DNA of 6,610 nt from Nitrospinota bacterium (GTDB taxonomy: Bacteria > Nitrospirota > Nitrospiria > Nitrospirales > UBA8639): positions 1 through 6,610 of the forward strand of contig JADFRB010000116.1 in NCBI GenBank assembly GCA_022561525.1, in the 5' to 3' direction. Each line of letters opens with the position of its first letter. The first letter of the stretch is position 1. This document shows positions 1 to 6,610 of this stretch, in pieces. The position numbers and the translations under genes were made by a program. The notes below the pieces were generated by a model. The model saw nothing but the letters and a program-made list of their open reading frames with translations. It was not told where the DNA came from and did not search any database.

Positions 1-212
1 CTCCAGTTTTTCCGCGCGCGGCTTCCTTGCCCTCACCAAAATGCCTGGTTTTTAGAGGTGCCCTTATTGCATTATCCGTGCGCCCCTCACATCCCAAATG
101 GGCTTCACTTGCCTTTTGTCGCCGTCTTTCGGTCATGCCCACCAATAGTGAACAGGCTTCAGAAGTATTGATCCGAGTTTTTCTTGGACAGACAATAAAG
201 ATTCTCGAAAAT
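1..212. other. Left-edge region without a supportable gene
   Basis: No gene is convincing here. On the plus strand a frame is open from the left edge to a stop at 219-221, with only a TTG as possible start (27). On the minus strand a frame starting with ATG at 136-134 is open for 45 codons to the left edge and reads MTERRRQKASEAHLGCEGRT and onward, rich in K, R, E and G. It has no good ribosome binding site and I do not recognise it. It could be the first part of a gene transcribed leftward, divergent from vapBC, or chance. No tRNA-like fold, terminator or known repeat was seen. Confidence 0.4.
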
Positions 213-241
213 TTGAACTAAGCACGAATCCAGTGTACACT
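213..241 (+). promoter_or_regulatory. Predicted sigma-70 type promoter of vapBC
   Basis: A -35 like hexamer TTGAAC (213-218) is followed after 17 bases by TACACT (236-241), which matches four of six bases of TATAAT. It lies 26 bases ahead of the vapB start. The right spacing and the overlap with a palindrome typical of autoregulated toxin-antitoxin promoters support the call. It is a prediction by eye, and other hexamer pairs nearby fit less well. Confidence 0.5.
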
Positions 242-251
242 GCTACAGTGT
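231..251. promoter_or_regulatory. Candidate VapB(C) operator: perfect palindrome plus an extra half site
   Basis: CAGTGTACACTG at 231-242 is a perfect 12-bp palindrome. The half site CAGTGT recurs at 246-251, four bases after the palindrome ends. The palindrome covers the predicted -10 hexamer. VapB-type antitoxins commonly bind such inverted repeats as dimers, and VapBC complexes repress their own promoter. That this particular site is the operator is inferred from position and symmetry. Confidence 0.55.
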
Positions 252-267
252 TATTAAAGGAGGCAAG

Positions 268-486
268 ATGAAAAACATCACGTTCAGTGCAGATGAAGCT
301 TTGATCAAAAAAGCCAGAAATAGGGCACAAAAAATGGGAGCCACATTAAATGATGCTTTTCGACAATGGCTCCAGAGTTATGTGAACCAGGAGGGTGTGG
401 GAACTCGCTATCGTTCGACGATGAAAAAACTGAGTTACGTGAGACCTGGGAAATATTTTTCACGGGATGAGATGAATGAACGATAA
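268..486 (+). CDS. vapB: VapB-like antitoxin of a type II toxin-antitoxin pair
   Basis: This is a 72-residue protein of typical antitoxin length. Its N-terminal part (residues 1-40: a short beta segment, MKNITFSADEALIKKARNRA, then a helix rich in charged residues and a second helix DAFRQWLQSYV) resembles the ribbon-helix-helix-like DNA-binding domain of VapB antitoxins. The C-terminal part (about 41-72, RSTMKKLSYVRPGKYFSRDE) is the kind of flexible tail that wraps around the toxin. In such pairs the antitoxin neutralises the RNase and represses the shared promoter. The ATG at 268 is preceded by a near-perfect Shine-Dalgarno AAAGGAGG (256-263) four bases upstream, which settles the start. Its last 11 bases overlap vapC, as expected for translational coupling of a toxin to its antitoxin. 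The family is assigned from sequence character and the PIN partner; the exact antitoxin subfamily is not certain. Confidence 0.85.
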   Translation: MKNITFSADEALIKKARNRAQKMGATLNDAFRQWLQSYVNQEGVGTRYRSTMKKLSYVRPGKYFSRDEMNER

Positions 487-919
487 ATATTTTCTGGACA
501 CGAATATTCTTATCTACTCATTTGATCGCCACACATCCCGAAAAACTCGCCGATCGCAAGAGGTACTGGAACATGCCCTCGAAACCCATCAAGGTATCAT
601 TAGCACCCAAGTGATCCAGGAATTTCTCAATGTCGCCACGACAAAATTTTCCAAACCACTCACTTCATCAGATGCCTATCAGTTTCTTGATACTGTTCTT
701 CTGCCGTTGTGTGCGGTATATCCCAGCGCGGAGCTGTATCGACTGGCTTTAGAACTCCAGAGTGACACTCAATATTCCTTCTACGATTGTCTCATTATTG
801 CTGCGGCACTCCAAGCAAATTGCATAACTCTTTACTCCGAAGACCTCCACCATGGCCACAATATCCGTGGGATGATTATTCGCAATCCTTTTCTCCCTAC
901 CACATCGCGTAATTCCTAG
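476..919 (+). CDS. vapC: VapC-like PIN-domain ribonuclease toxin
   Basis: The 147-residue product is a single PIN domain. The N-terminal strand YFLDTNILIYSFD carries the first acidic residue (D8). Further candidate metal ligands are E49 (IQEFLN), D104 (FYDCLIIAAA) and D123 (SEDL). The set of four acidic residues is complete, so the enzyme should be active. VapC toxins are Mg2+ or Mn2+ dependent RNases that cut tRNA or rRNA; the target here cannot be read from the sequence. The ATG at 476 lies inside the end of vapB, with only a weak GGGATGAG ahead of it, which suggests translation is coupled to vapB. The TAG stop (917-919) falls in the CTAG that begins the inverted-repeat element downstream, so the coding region was apparently not shortened by that insertion. 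The gene converges with aspS. Confidence 0.9.
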   Translation: MNDKYFLDTNILIYSFDRHTSRKTRRSQEVLEHALETHQGIISTQVIQEFLNVATTKFSKPLTSSDAYQFLDTVLLPLCAVYPSAELYRLALELQSDTQYSFYDCLIIAAALQANCITLYSEDLHHGHNIRGMIIRNPFLPTTSRNS

Positions 920-1085
920 GAGCCTGTCCGAGATTAGCGATCGTCACGAGGTTGTGCTGGTTTGAGTCAGATGTTTCGATCGTTTGAGGCCGAATAGTGG
1001 TGGCTATTTAACGAAAAGGATCGGAAGATCTGGCCAAATCCAGCGCATCCGCAGTCGATTCGTCTAATCTGGGACAGGCTCCTAG
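916..1085. mobile_element. MITE-like non-coding element with 22-bp terminal inverted repeats
   Basis: The left end (916-937, starting CTAGGAGCCTGTCC and ending AGATTAG) and the right end (1064-1085) are inverted copies that match at 21 of 22 positions; the only mismatch is 930 against 1071. The 170-bp unit has no coding frame of note. Both ends carry the palindrome CTAG, which may be a duplicated target (CTAG, or TA within it) rather than part of the repeats. Some IS630-type elements favour CTAG or TA targets and some IS5-type elements use similar 4-bp targets, so a small non-autonomous derivative of such an element is likely. I cannot name the parent family. In RNA the ends would form a long stem, so the element may also act as a transcription barrier between the convergent vapC and aspS. 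Confidence 0.75.
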
Positions 1086-1141
1086 AGAACGCAGCCCCAA
1101 AAATACCGAAAAGGGCAGAGCTGGGATCTAGAGATCAGGAC

Positions 1142-2902
1142 TTACAGGTCCAAATCAAGCTTTATTCGAAGGTCTTTGAGTTGTGCCTGGCTCACGGCTG
1201 ATGGCGCTTCGGTCATCATGCACTGGGCTTTTTGGGTTTTGGGGAAGGGTATGACATCGCGGATGGATTCGGTTTTACCAAGGAGCATGAGCAATCGATC
1301 CAATCCAAACGCAATGCCGCCATGGGGTGGGGCGCCGTAATCCAGCGCGTCGAGCAGGAACCCAAACTTTTCTTGAGCCGCATCTTTTGTGATACCCAAG
1401 AGATCAAACATTTTTTGCTGCACCTCGCGTTGATAAATACGAATACTTCCCCCACCTATTTCGAATCCATTCAGCACCATGTCATAGGCCTGGGCACGAA
1501 CGTCGAGGGGGTTGGTCTCTAATTGGGGAAGGTCTTCGGCACATGGTCCGGTGAACGGATGATGGAGTGCCACGTATCGACGCTCACCTTCGTCATATTC
1601 CAGCAAAGGAAAGTCCGTGATCCACAACGGTTCCCATCGTTCACGATCCACCAACTTCAATTCTTCGCCAAGATGTAACCTGAGTCGACCTAACACGTCA
1701 TAGGTCACGGCGGGTTTGTCAGCGATAAATAGCATGAGATCACCCGGTTCGGCATCGGGAAGCGCGTGTTGAAACGGTTCGGCCTTGAGGAATTTGGCAA
1801 TGGCGGAATCGAGCTTCCACCCCTCGGTAATTTTGACCCAGGCTAACCCTTTTGCCCCAAAACCTTTGGCCACATCAATCAAGCGATCGATTTGGTTTCG
1901 AGTAATTTGCCCGCCTCCTTTCACGACTAAGCCCCCTACCAACCCACCGGATTCAACGGTATTGCGAAAAACTTTGAACTCCACGTGCCTGGCCACTTCA
2001 TTTAAATTTCGAAGTTCAAGATCAAATCGCCGATCGGGTTTATCCGTTCCATAACGGTCCAAGGCTTCTTGATAGGTCAAGCGCGGGAATGGAGTCGGCA
2101 AAGTAATGCCCGCGGCTTCCTTGCACACTGTCGCAATGAGCTCTTCGCCCAACGCTAAAATATCATCCTGCTGTACAAACGACATTTCTATATCAATTTG
2201 CGTAAACTCTGGTTGTCGATCGAGGCGGAGGTCTTCGTCCCGAAAGCAGCGCGCAATTTGAAAATATCGATCGGTCCCACCAACCATGAGGATTTGCTTG
2301 AACAATTGCGGCGATTGTGGAAGCGCGAAAAACTCTCCGGGATTGACGCGACTCGGAACCAGGTAGTCCCGTGCGCCTTCCGGCGTACTTTTGGTAAGAA
2401 TGGGAGTCTCCACTTCAAGAAACCCGCGTTGATGAAGATGTTGACGCACGTGGTAGGTCACATCATGACGAAGCTGAAGCAATTGCTGCATCCTTGGACG
2501 TCGCAGGTCGAGATAGCGATATTTAAGGCGGATAGATTCTGTCGCATCAACATCGTCTTCAATGAGGAAGGGTGGCGTTTTGGACTGATTGAGAACGGTC
2601 AGCGTGGAGACTTCAATTTCCATTTCCCCGGTTGCCAATTGAGGATTCAGGGATTCTTCAGGACGAATTCTGACCTGCCCGGTTGCAGCGATGACATACT
2701 CGTTTCGTAAATCATTTGCCTGACTGTGAATGGATGCCTCTTTCTCGACATCAAACACGAGTTGGGTTACGCCATAGCGATCCCGCACATCAATAAATAA
2801 CACTCCTCCATGGTCGCGACGACCATGGACCCAGCCCATGAGCGTCACAGTGTGGCCAACATGTGTTCGGGTTAATTCACCACAAGTATGTGTTCGTGTC
2901 AC
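1142..2902 (-). CDS. aspS: Aspartate--tRNA ligase (AspRS), bacterial type
   Basis: AspRS charges tRNA(Asp) with aspartate using ATP in the cytoplasm. The 586-residue length is normal for the bacterial form. An N-terminal OB-fold anticodon-binding domain (about 1-105, with GWVHGRRDHGG at 23-33) is followed by the class II core: motif 1 around 161-185 (FLEVETP through TPEGARDYLVPSR), QSPQLFKQ at 196-203, motif 2 at 214-242 (FQIARCFRDEDLRLDRQPEF), an inserted GAD domain at about 290-420, and motif 3 (GIAFGLDRLLMLL, 529-541). His31 in the OB fold matches a residue linked to non-discriminating AspRS that also charges tRNA(Asn). The start is GTG at 2902-2900, supported by GAGGA five bases upstream and by the conserved first residues. 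It is the last gene of the leftward run; no clear terminator was seen in the 56 bases between its stop and the inverted-repeat element. Confidence 0.97.
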   Translation of the reverse strand: MTRTHTCGELTRTHVGHTVTLMGWVHGRRDHGGVLFIDVRDRYGVTQLVFDVEKEASIHSQANDLRNEYVIAATGQVRIRPEESLNPQLATGEMEIEVSTLTVLNQSKTPPFLIEDDVDATESIRLKYRYLDLRRPRMQQLLQLRHDVTYHVRQHLHQRGFLEVETPILTKSTPEGARDYLVPSRVNPGEFFALPQSPQLFKQILMVGGTDRYFQIARCFRDEDLRLDRQPEFTQIDIEMSFVQQDDILALGEELIATVCKEAAGITLPTPFPRLTYQEALDRYGTDKPDRRFDLELRNLNEVARHVEFKVFRNTVESGGLVGGLVVKGGGQITRNQIDRLIDVAKGFGAKGLAWVKITEGWKLDSAIAKFLKAEPFQHALPDAEPGDLMLFIADKPAVTYDVLGRLRLHLGEELKLVDRERWEPLWITDFPLLEYDEGERRYVALHHPFTGPCAEDLPQLETNPLDVRAQAYDMVLNGFEIGGGSIRIYQREVQQKMFDLLGITKDAAQEKFGFLLDALDYGAPPHGGIAFGLDRLLMLLGKTESIRDVIPFPKTQKAQCMMTEAPSAVSQAQLKDLRIKLDLDL

Positions 2903-2907
2903 TCTCG

Positions 2908-2912
2908 TCCTC
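2908..2912 (-). promoter_or_regulatory. Ribosome binding site of aspS overlapping the upstream stop codon
   Basis: On the minus strand the string TAGAGGACGAGAGTG contains the stop codon of the pseudouridine synthase gene (TAG, 2914-2912), a Shine-Dalgarno GAGGA (2912-2908) that shares its first G with that stop, a 5-base spacer and the GTG start of aspS. This supports GTG as the start and suggests that ribosomes finishing the upstream gene help initiation on aspS. Confidence 0.7.
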
Positions 2913-4471
2913 TATCTTTTTGGTGCTCGCTGTTTGGGTGCCGTTTTTCTTATTGGAGCCGATCCTCTTTTCGAGAAGGTGGATCGGCCACCCGCACTCT
3001 TAGGTGCATGACCTTTGGCAGAAGCCACTCTTGACTTCGACGATCTTTCGGGAAAAGTGGACGGCCTGGCACGTCCCTTCGCTGTTTGAAATTTCGCAAA
3101 AGCCTCTCGCGGACTCGACGGTCTTTTCGAGAAACTTGAACGTTTTGCGTTCCCCGAGGTTCTTGGGGCTTTGGTGGAATCCCCTCGTTGGTTGAATGGT
3201 CTTTTGGGTAAACCCGAGCGGCTATCAATTCTTTTGGCATTTCCTTTGGCCGGTTGCGCCTTCCTTGAAGCTACTCCCGGTCTCAACGGTTTTTTCTGAA
3301 GGGTCAGGCGTGTAACATTCCCCTGAGTCTTTCGAATTTTGGCGGAATCTCCTCCTCGATTCGATGCTCTTTTGGGGAAGTCCGAACGTCTATCACTTCC
3401 TCTGGCAGTTTGAGGTTTGTTCGAAGCCCTTCTAAAGTTTGATGGCCTGTTTGAAGAGGCCGAGGGTCTATAATTTCCTTGGGCTGGTTGAGCATTTCTA
3501 GAAGCTGTCCGAGGGCTCGAAGGCCTTTTTGATACACCCAATCGACCATCTTCTCGTGTACCAGTTGGTTGTTTCGCAGAAGTCAATCTCGGCTTCGCCG
3601 CATCACCTGGGAAAGTTTTTCTCAACGGCTTTCGTCGAAGGTTAGAGGAGGAAATATCGACAGGGTTAACCCGATTTTTCAAGTATGGCTTGGGACGTGG
3701 GGAACGAGGTTTTCCCCCTGTCGTGGATCGATGAAGAATCGCCCGCAGGGCATTGGCTTCGGCATCTGAAGCATAGCGAAAGGTGCCAGGCGCGATATCA
3801 CCTAATTGGAGTGGGCCGAAGCGAGTACGCTTGATTCGCATCACCCGATGTCCGCAAGCTTCGATCATCCGTTTAATTTGGTGTTTTTTCCCCTCGCGAA
3901 TAGTGATTTCTAACCAAGAATTAGACTTGGCTTTTCCATATTTTTTCACATCTGCCGGCAAAGTCACCCCATCCTCCAGCATCACCCCTTCTTTCAGCAT
4001 GTTAATTTCTTCATCCGAGAACACACCCGACACTTTGATCACATAGGTTTTGGGTACATGATAGCGAGGATGGAGGCAGGCTTGAGCAATATAGCCATTA
4101 TTCGTGAGGAGTAAAAGACCTTCAGCATCAAAATCCAGGCGTCCGACTGGAAAGACTCGTACTTTCACACGACCCAATAGATCGGCAACGGTGCCTCGGC
4201 CAAAAGGATCGTTCATGGTTGTGACACAACCTGGTGGCTTATTGAGCAAGACAAAAACCTCTGGCTCGGCAGTTTCAATATGGGTACCATCGACCTTGAC
4301 GTGATCAGCGACAGGATTGATACAGGTTCCAAGCAGGCGCACGACCTCGCCATTTACCGTCACCTTTCCCTCTCGAATCAACGTCTCCGCTGCTCGTCTC
4401 GAACTTAACCCACTCGCAGCAATGACTTTTTGAAGTCGAACGTGTGTGTCTGGTGTTTTGGTCATTCCCAT
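2912..4471 (-). CDS. rluB: RsuA/RluB-family rRNA pseudouridine synthase with a long basic repeat tail
   Basis: The first 245 or so residues are a complete pseudouridine synthase of the RsuA/RluB/RluE/RluF family: an S4 RNA-binding domain (about 11-58, [22 protein letters not shown]), the segment [11 protein letters not shown] (75-85), the catalytic motif [15 protein letters not shown] (110-124) with Asp113 as nucleophile, and [21 protein letters not shown] (193-213). RluB members isomerise a uridine in helix 89 of 23S rRNA; that exact target is inferred. Residues 250-519 form a Lys, Arg, Ser and Pro rich tail with a 26-residue period, which makes the protein about twice the usual size. The tail is probably disordered and binds RNA. 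The start overlaps the end of guaA by 10 bases. ATG at 4471 and ATG at 4465 (which forms ATGA with the guaA stop) are both possible and neither has a strong ribosome binding site. The symbol rluB fits by similarity only; other family members cannot be excluded. Confidence 0.88.
   Translation of the reverse strand: MGMTKTPDTHVRLQKVIAASGLSSRRAAETLIREGKVTVNGEVVRLLGTCINPVADHVKVDGTHIETAEPEVFVLLNKPPGCVTTMNDPFGRGTVADLLGRVKVRVFPVGRLDFDAEGLLLLTNNGYIAQACLHPRYHVPKTYVIKVSGVFSDEEINMLKEGVMLEDGVTLPADVKKYGKAKSNSWLEITIREGKKHQIKRMIEACGHRVMRIKRTRFGPLQLGDIAPGTFRYASDAEANALRAILHRSTTGGKPRSPRPKPYLKNRVNPVDISSSNLRRKPLRKTFPGDAAKPRLTSAKQPTGTREDGRLGVSKRPSSPRTASRNAQPAQGNYRPSASSNRPSNFRRASNKPQTARGSDRRSDFPKRASNRGGDSAKIRKTQGNVTRLTLQKKPLRPGVASRKAQPAKGNAKRIDSRSGLPKRPFNQRGDSTKAPRTSGNAKRSSFSKRPSSPREAFAKFQTAKGRARPSTFPERSSKSRVASAKGHAPKSAGGRSTFSKRGSAPIRKTAPKQRAPKR
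2915..3535 (-). repeat. Array of eight 26-residue (78-bp) repeats coding the basic tail
   Basis: Units start at residues 313, 339, 365, 391, 421, 447, 473 and 499 of the pseudouridine synthase, so seven unit lengths are 26, 26, 26, 30, 26, 26 and 26, and the last unit is cut at 21 by the C-terminus. The loose consensus is F-x-K-R-P-S-x-x-R-x-A-x-x-K-x-Q-x-A-K-G-N-x-R-x-S-x. The DNA units begin at 3535, 3457, 3379, 3301 (90 bp), 3211, 3133, 3055 and 2977. A further degraded copy may lie at residues 278-312 ([16 protein letters not shown]). Units 1 and 6 share the core KRPSSPR (residues 315-321 and 449-455) with five codon differences, all silent. Confidence 0.85.
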
Positions 4472-6030
4472 TCGATCGTGCTCGGTGGTTTCGAACTAAT
4501 ATCGTAGACGACTCGATTGACGCCTTTCACTTCGTTGATGATCCGATTGGAAACTTTACCTAAAAATTCATGTGGCAATTGAGCCCAATCAGCAGTCATC
4601 CCATCAACACTTGTCACAGCTCTCAAACCGATGACATGTTCATACGTTCGTCGGTCACCCATCACGCCAACGGTTCGAATGGGCAACAAGACGGCAAAGG
4701 CTTGCCACGTTTTACGGTACAGCCCATGTGTTTGTAACGCGTCAATAAAAATGACATCCGCGTCACGAAGGATTGCCAATCGCTCAGGAGTCACAGCGCC
4801 CAACACCCGAATCGCTAACCCAGGCCCAGGGAAGGGATGCCGAAGAACCAGGTCATCGGGCAACCCTAATTCCTTTCCCAGCCCTCGCACTTCATCTTTA
4901 AAGAGCTCTCGAAGCGGTTCGATCAGCTTCAATTTCATTTTTGCTGGCAAGCCCCCCACATTATGATGCGTTTTAATTGTGGCAGACGGGCCTATCTGAC
5001 TAACGCTTTCAATGACGTCGGGATATAAGGTGCCTTGAACAAGATAGCGAACCTTCCCAATCTTTTTGGCTTCGTGATCAAAGACTTCAATAAATTGTCG
5101 GCCAATGATTTTTCGTTTTTTTTCAGGGTCGCTGGTTCGACCTAACGCCTTCAAAAATCGTGCCGACGCATCGACCATTCGATACTGAAAATGTTGCGAA
5201 CCAAATACCTTTCTGAGTTGCTTGACTTCATCCTTTCGCATCACGCCATTATCAATGAACACACATGTCAACTGTTTTCCAATGGCTCGATGAGTCATCG
5301 CCGCAGCCACCATGCTATCCACTCCCCCACTCAACCCACAGATCACCTTGTCTCGACCAACTTGGTGACGAATATCGGCAATTGAATTTTTTAGAAAAGA
5401 CCCCATCGTCCAGGTGGCCTTGGCGCCACAGATTCCCTGCACAAAATTCTTCAGAATGTGTTTCCCGTGAACCGTGTGGGCGACTTCCGGATGAAATTGC
5501 AGACAGAAGAAGCGATGTTGATGATTGGCCGACTTCATGGCCGCGATGGGAGAGTTTTCCGTCCTGGCAATTGGTATAAACCCTGTAGGCAACTTTTCTA
5601 TCCAGTCTCCGTGCGACATCCACACCGAGAATGCCCCTTTTTTTTCGAGTCCCTTGAACAGGTCCGAGCCATCAAGAATCTGCAACTCCGCCCGTCCGAA
5701 CTCTCGCCGTTTGGCCTGCCCGACTTTCCCTCCCATGTAATGCGCCACCAACTGCATGCCATAGCAAATCCCAAGGATGGGCACGTCTTCTTGCAAAATC
5801 TCCTTGGCCCAACGTGGTCGTCCGACACTTGTGACACTCGCCGGTCCACCGGAAAGAATAATCCCTTTCGGTCGATGCTCACGAATCATGTGAAGAGATG
5901 CTGAGACAGGAAGAATGACAGAATGAACGCGGGTTTCGCGAATACGACGCGCAATTAATTGGGTGTACTGAGACCCAAAATCAAGAATAACAATCGTATC
6001 GTGACAGGACGCCATGGATGGTCTGCACAT
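4462..6030 (-). CDS. guaA: GMP synthase (glutamine-hydrolysing)
   Basis: GuaA converts XMP to GMP with ATP and ammonia taken from glutamine, the step after GuaB. The 522 residues match the usual length of about 515-525. The N-terminal class I glutamine amidotransferase domain (about 11-200) has the triad Cys89 (GICYGMQ), His180 and Glu182 (FHPEV). The ATP pyrophosphatase domain begins near 210 and has the P-loop LSGGVDSM (233-240). The C-terminal dimerisation domain (about 397-522) includes [15 protein letters not shown] and ends in the family signature KPPSTIEWE. All key residues are present. The start is uncertain: ATG at 6030 gives five extra residues (MCRPS) compared with ATG at 6015 ([15 protein letters not shown]), and neither has a clear Shine-Dalgarno. 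The gene lies 144 bases after guaB and overlaps the start of the next gene by 10 bases. Confidence 0.97.
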   Translation of the reverse strand: MCRPSMASCHDTIVILDFGSQYTQLIARRIRETRVHSVILPVSASLHMIREHRPKGIILSGGPASVTSVGRPRWAKEILQEDVPILGICYGMQLVAHYMGGKVGQAKRREFGRAELQILDGSDLFKGLEKKGAFSVWMSHGDWIEKLPTGFIPIARTENSPIAAMKSANHQHRFFCLQFHPEVAHTVHGKHILKNFVQGICGAKATWTMGSFLKNSIADIRHQVGRDKVICGLSGGVDSMVAAAMTHRAIGKQLTCVFIDNGVMRKDEVKQLRKVFGSQHFQYRMVDASARFLKALGRTSDPEKKRKIIGRQFIEVFDHEAKKIGKVRYLVQGTLYPDVIESVSQIGPSATIKTHHNVGGLPAKMKLKLIEPLRELFKDEVRGLGKELGLPDDLVLRHPFPGPGLAIRVLGAVTPERLAILRDADVIFIDALQTHGLYRKTWQAFAVLLPIRTVGVMGDRRTYEHVIGLRAVTSVDGMTADWAQLPHEFLGKVSNRIINEVKGVNRVVYDISSKPPSTIEWE

Positions 6031-6083
6031 TTACAATGTTGTGGAGTCCTGCGCATGAAGGACACACCAAAGATTGGAACAAC

Positions 6084-6171
6084 CGTAATGCGAAGCCGTG
6101 ATGCGTGATCCGTAAGAAAGGAAAAAATCGTCCTCCTTTACCCAAAACGGTTCACGTTTTACGGATGACGC
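6084..6171. repeat. Two inverted arrays of 7-bp-phased CGT/ACG repeats between guaB and guaA
   Basis: On the plus strand, CG dinucleotides begin at 6084, 6091, 6097, 6104 and 6111, nearly all as CGT (CGTAATG, CGAAGC, CGTGATG, CGTGATC, CGTAAGA). In the opposite orientation ACG begins at exactly 6147, 6154, 6161 and 6168. The arms 6103-6117 and 6157-6171 are inverted repeats matching at 13 of 15 positions, 39 bases apart. A smaller inverted repeat, AAAACG and CGTTTT (6144-6149, 6155-6160), is nested in the right array. The rest of the 144-bp gap shows no gene, no convincing promoter and no intrinsic terminator: the TTTTTT on the minus strand (6127-6122) is not directly preceded by a stem. Confidence 0.55.
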
Positions 6172-6174
6172 TCT

Positions 6175-6610
<436 letters not shown>

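Noticed and set aside
27..221. 64-codon plus-strand frame with TTG start ahead of vapB
   Set aside because: No ribosome binding site, no recognisable motif, and its end runs into the vapBC promoter region.
916..1085. CRISPR array or tRNA gene in the vapC-aspS gap
   Set aside because: There are only two repeats, they are inverted rather than direct, and no cloverleaf or CCA end is visible.
1086..1141. Terminator of aspS
   Set aside because: Only a 5-bp stem with a 2-base loop (GATCT, AGATC at 1125-1136) is present, with no T-run after it on the minus strand.
2198..2710. 170-codon plus-strand open frame
   Set aside because: It lies fully antisense within aspS, whose motifs are intact in the minus frame; it has no recognisable domain and is a shadow of that gene.
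2950..3549. Minus-strand frames 2950-3240 and 3304-3549 that also look repetitive
   Set aside because: The 78-bp DNA repeat is a multiple of three, so every frame through it looks periodic. The frame continuous with the pseudouridine synthase shows silent third-position changes and is the real one.
5458..5904. 148-codon plus-strand open frame
   Set aside because: It is antisense to the amidotransferase domain of guaA, where all catalytic residues are found; no domain is recognisable.
6122..6160. Intrinsic terminator or small leader peptide after guaB
   Set aside because: The minus-strand T-run (6127-6122) is 17 bases away from the small AAAACG/CGTTTT stem, too far for an intrinsic terminator. 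The AAAGGAGG at 6139-6132 on the minus strand has no ATG, GTG or TTG at a suitable distance.
6031..6174. Purine riboswitch ahead of guaA
   Set aside because: I could not find the conserved core of the purine riboswitch class on the minus strand; the visible structure is the phased repeat.

Overview
The window is bacterial chromosomal DNA. It holds a leftward (minus-strand) run of housekeeping genes and, on the left, a small rightward toxin-antitoxin pair. The gene order guaB, guaA, RluB-type pseudouridine synthase, aspS, together with a moderate base composition and an AspRS of the bacterial (GAD-containing) type, made me think of a Nitrospira-like member of Nitrospirota. This is an impression from the protein sequences, not a database result.

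Layout from left to right: 1-212 has no convincing gene. Positions 213-263 carry a plausible promoter, a 12-bp perfect palindrome over its -10 box, and a strong ribosome binding site for vapB. vapB (268-486) and vapC (476-919) overlap and encode an antitoxin and a PIN-domain RNase toxin. Positions 916-1085 form a 170-bp non-coding element with 22-bp terminal inverted repeats (21/22 match). It is flanked by CTAG at both ends and sits exactly on the vapC stop codon, like a MITE. From there on everything reads leftward: aspS (2902 to 1142), a RsuA/RluB-family pseudouridine synthase with a very long basic repeat tail (4471 to 2912), guaA (6030 to 4462), a 144-bp gap with inverted 7-bp-phased repeats, and the C-terminal third of guaB, which runs off the right edge.

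The minus-strand genes look like one transcription unit. guaA and the pseudouridine synthase overlap by 10 bases, and the pseudouridine synthase stop codon is part of the ribosome binding site of aspS, 9 bases ahead of its start. GuaB and GuaA are consecutive steps from IMP to GMP. The other two products serve translation (23S rRNA modification and tRNA charging), so the unit links guanine nucleotide supply with the translation apparatus.

The most unusual item is the tail of the pseudouridine synthase: eight units of a 26-residue basic repeat (78 bp of DNA each). Distant units keep the same peptide core while their codons differ only at silent positions, so the peptide itself seems to be selected. 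No wholly new multi-gene system is visible.
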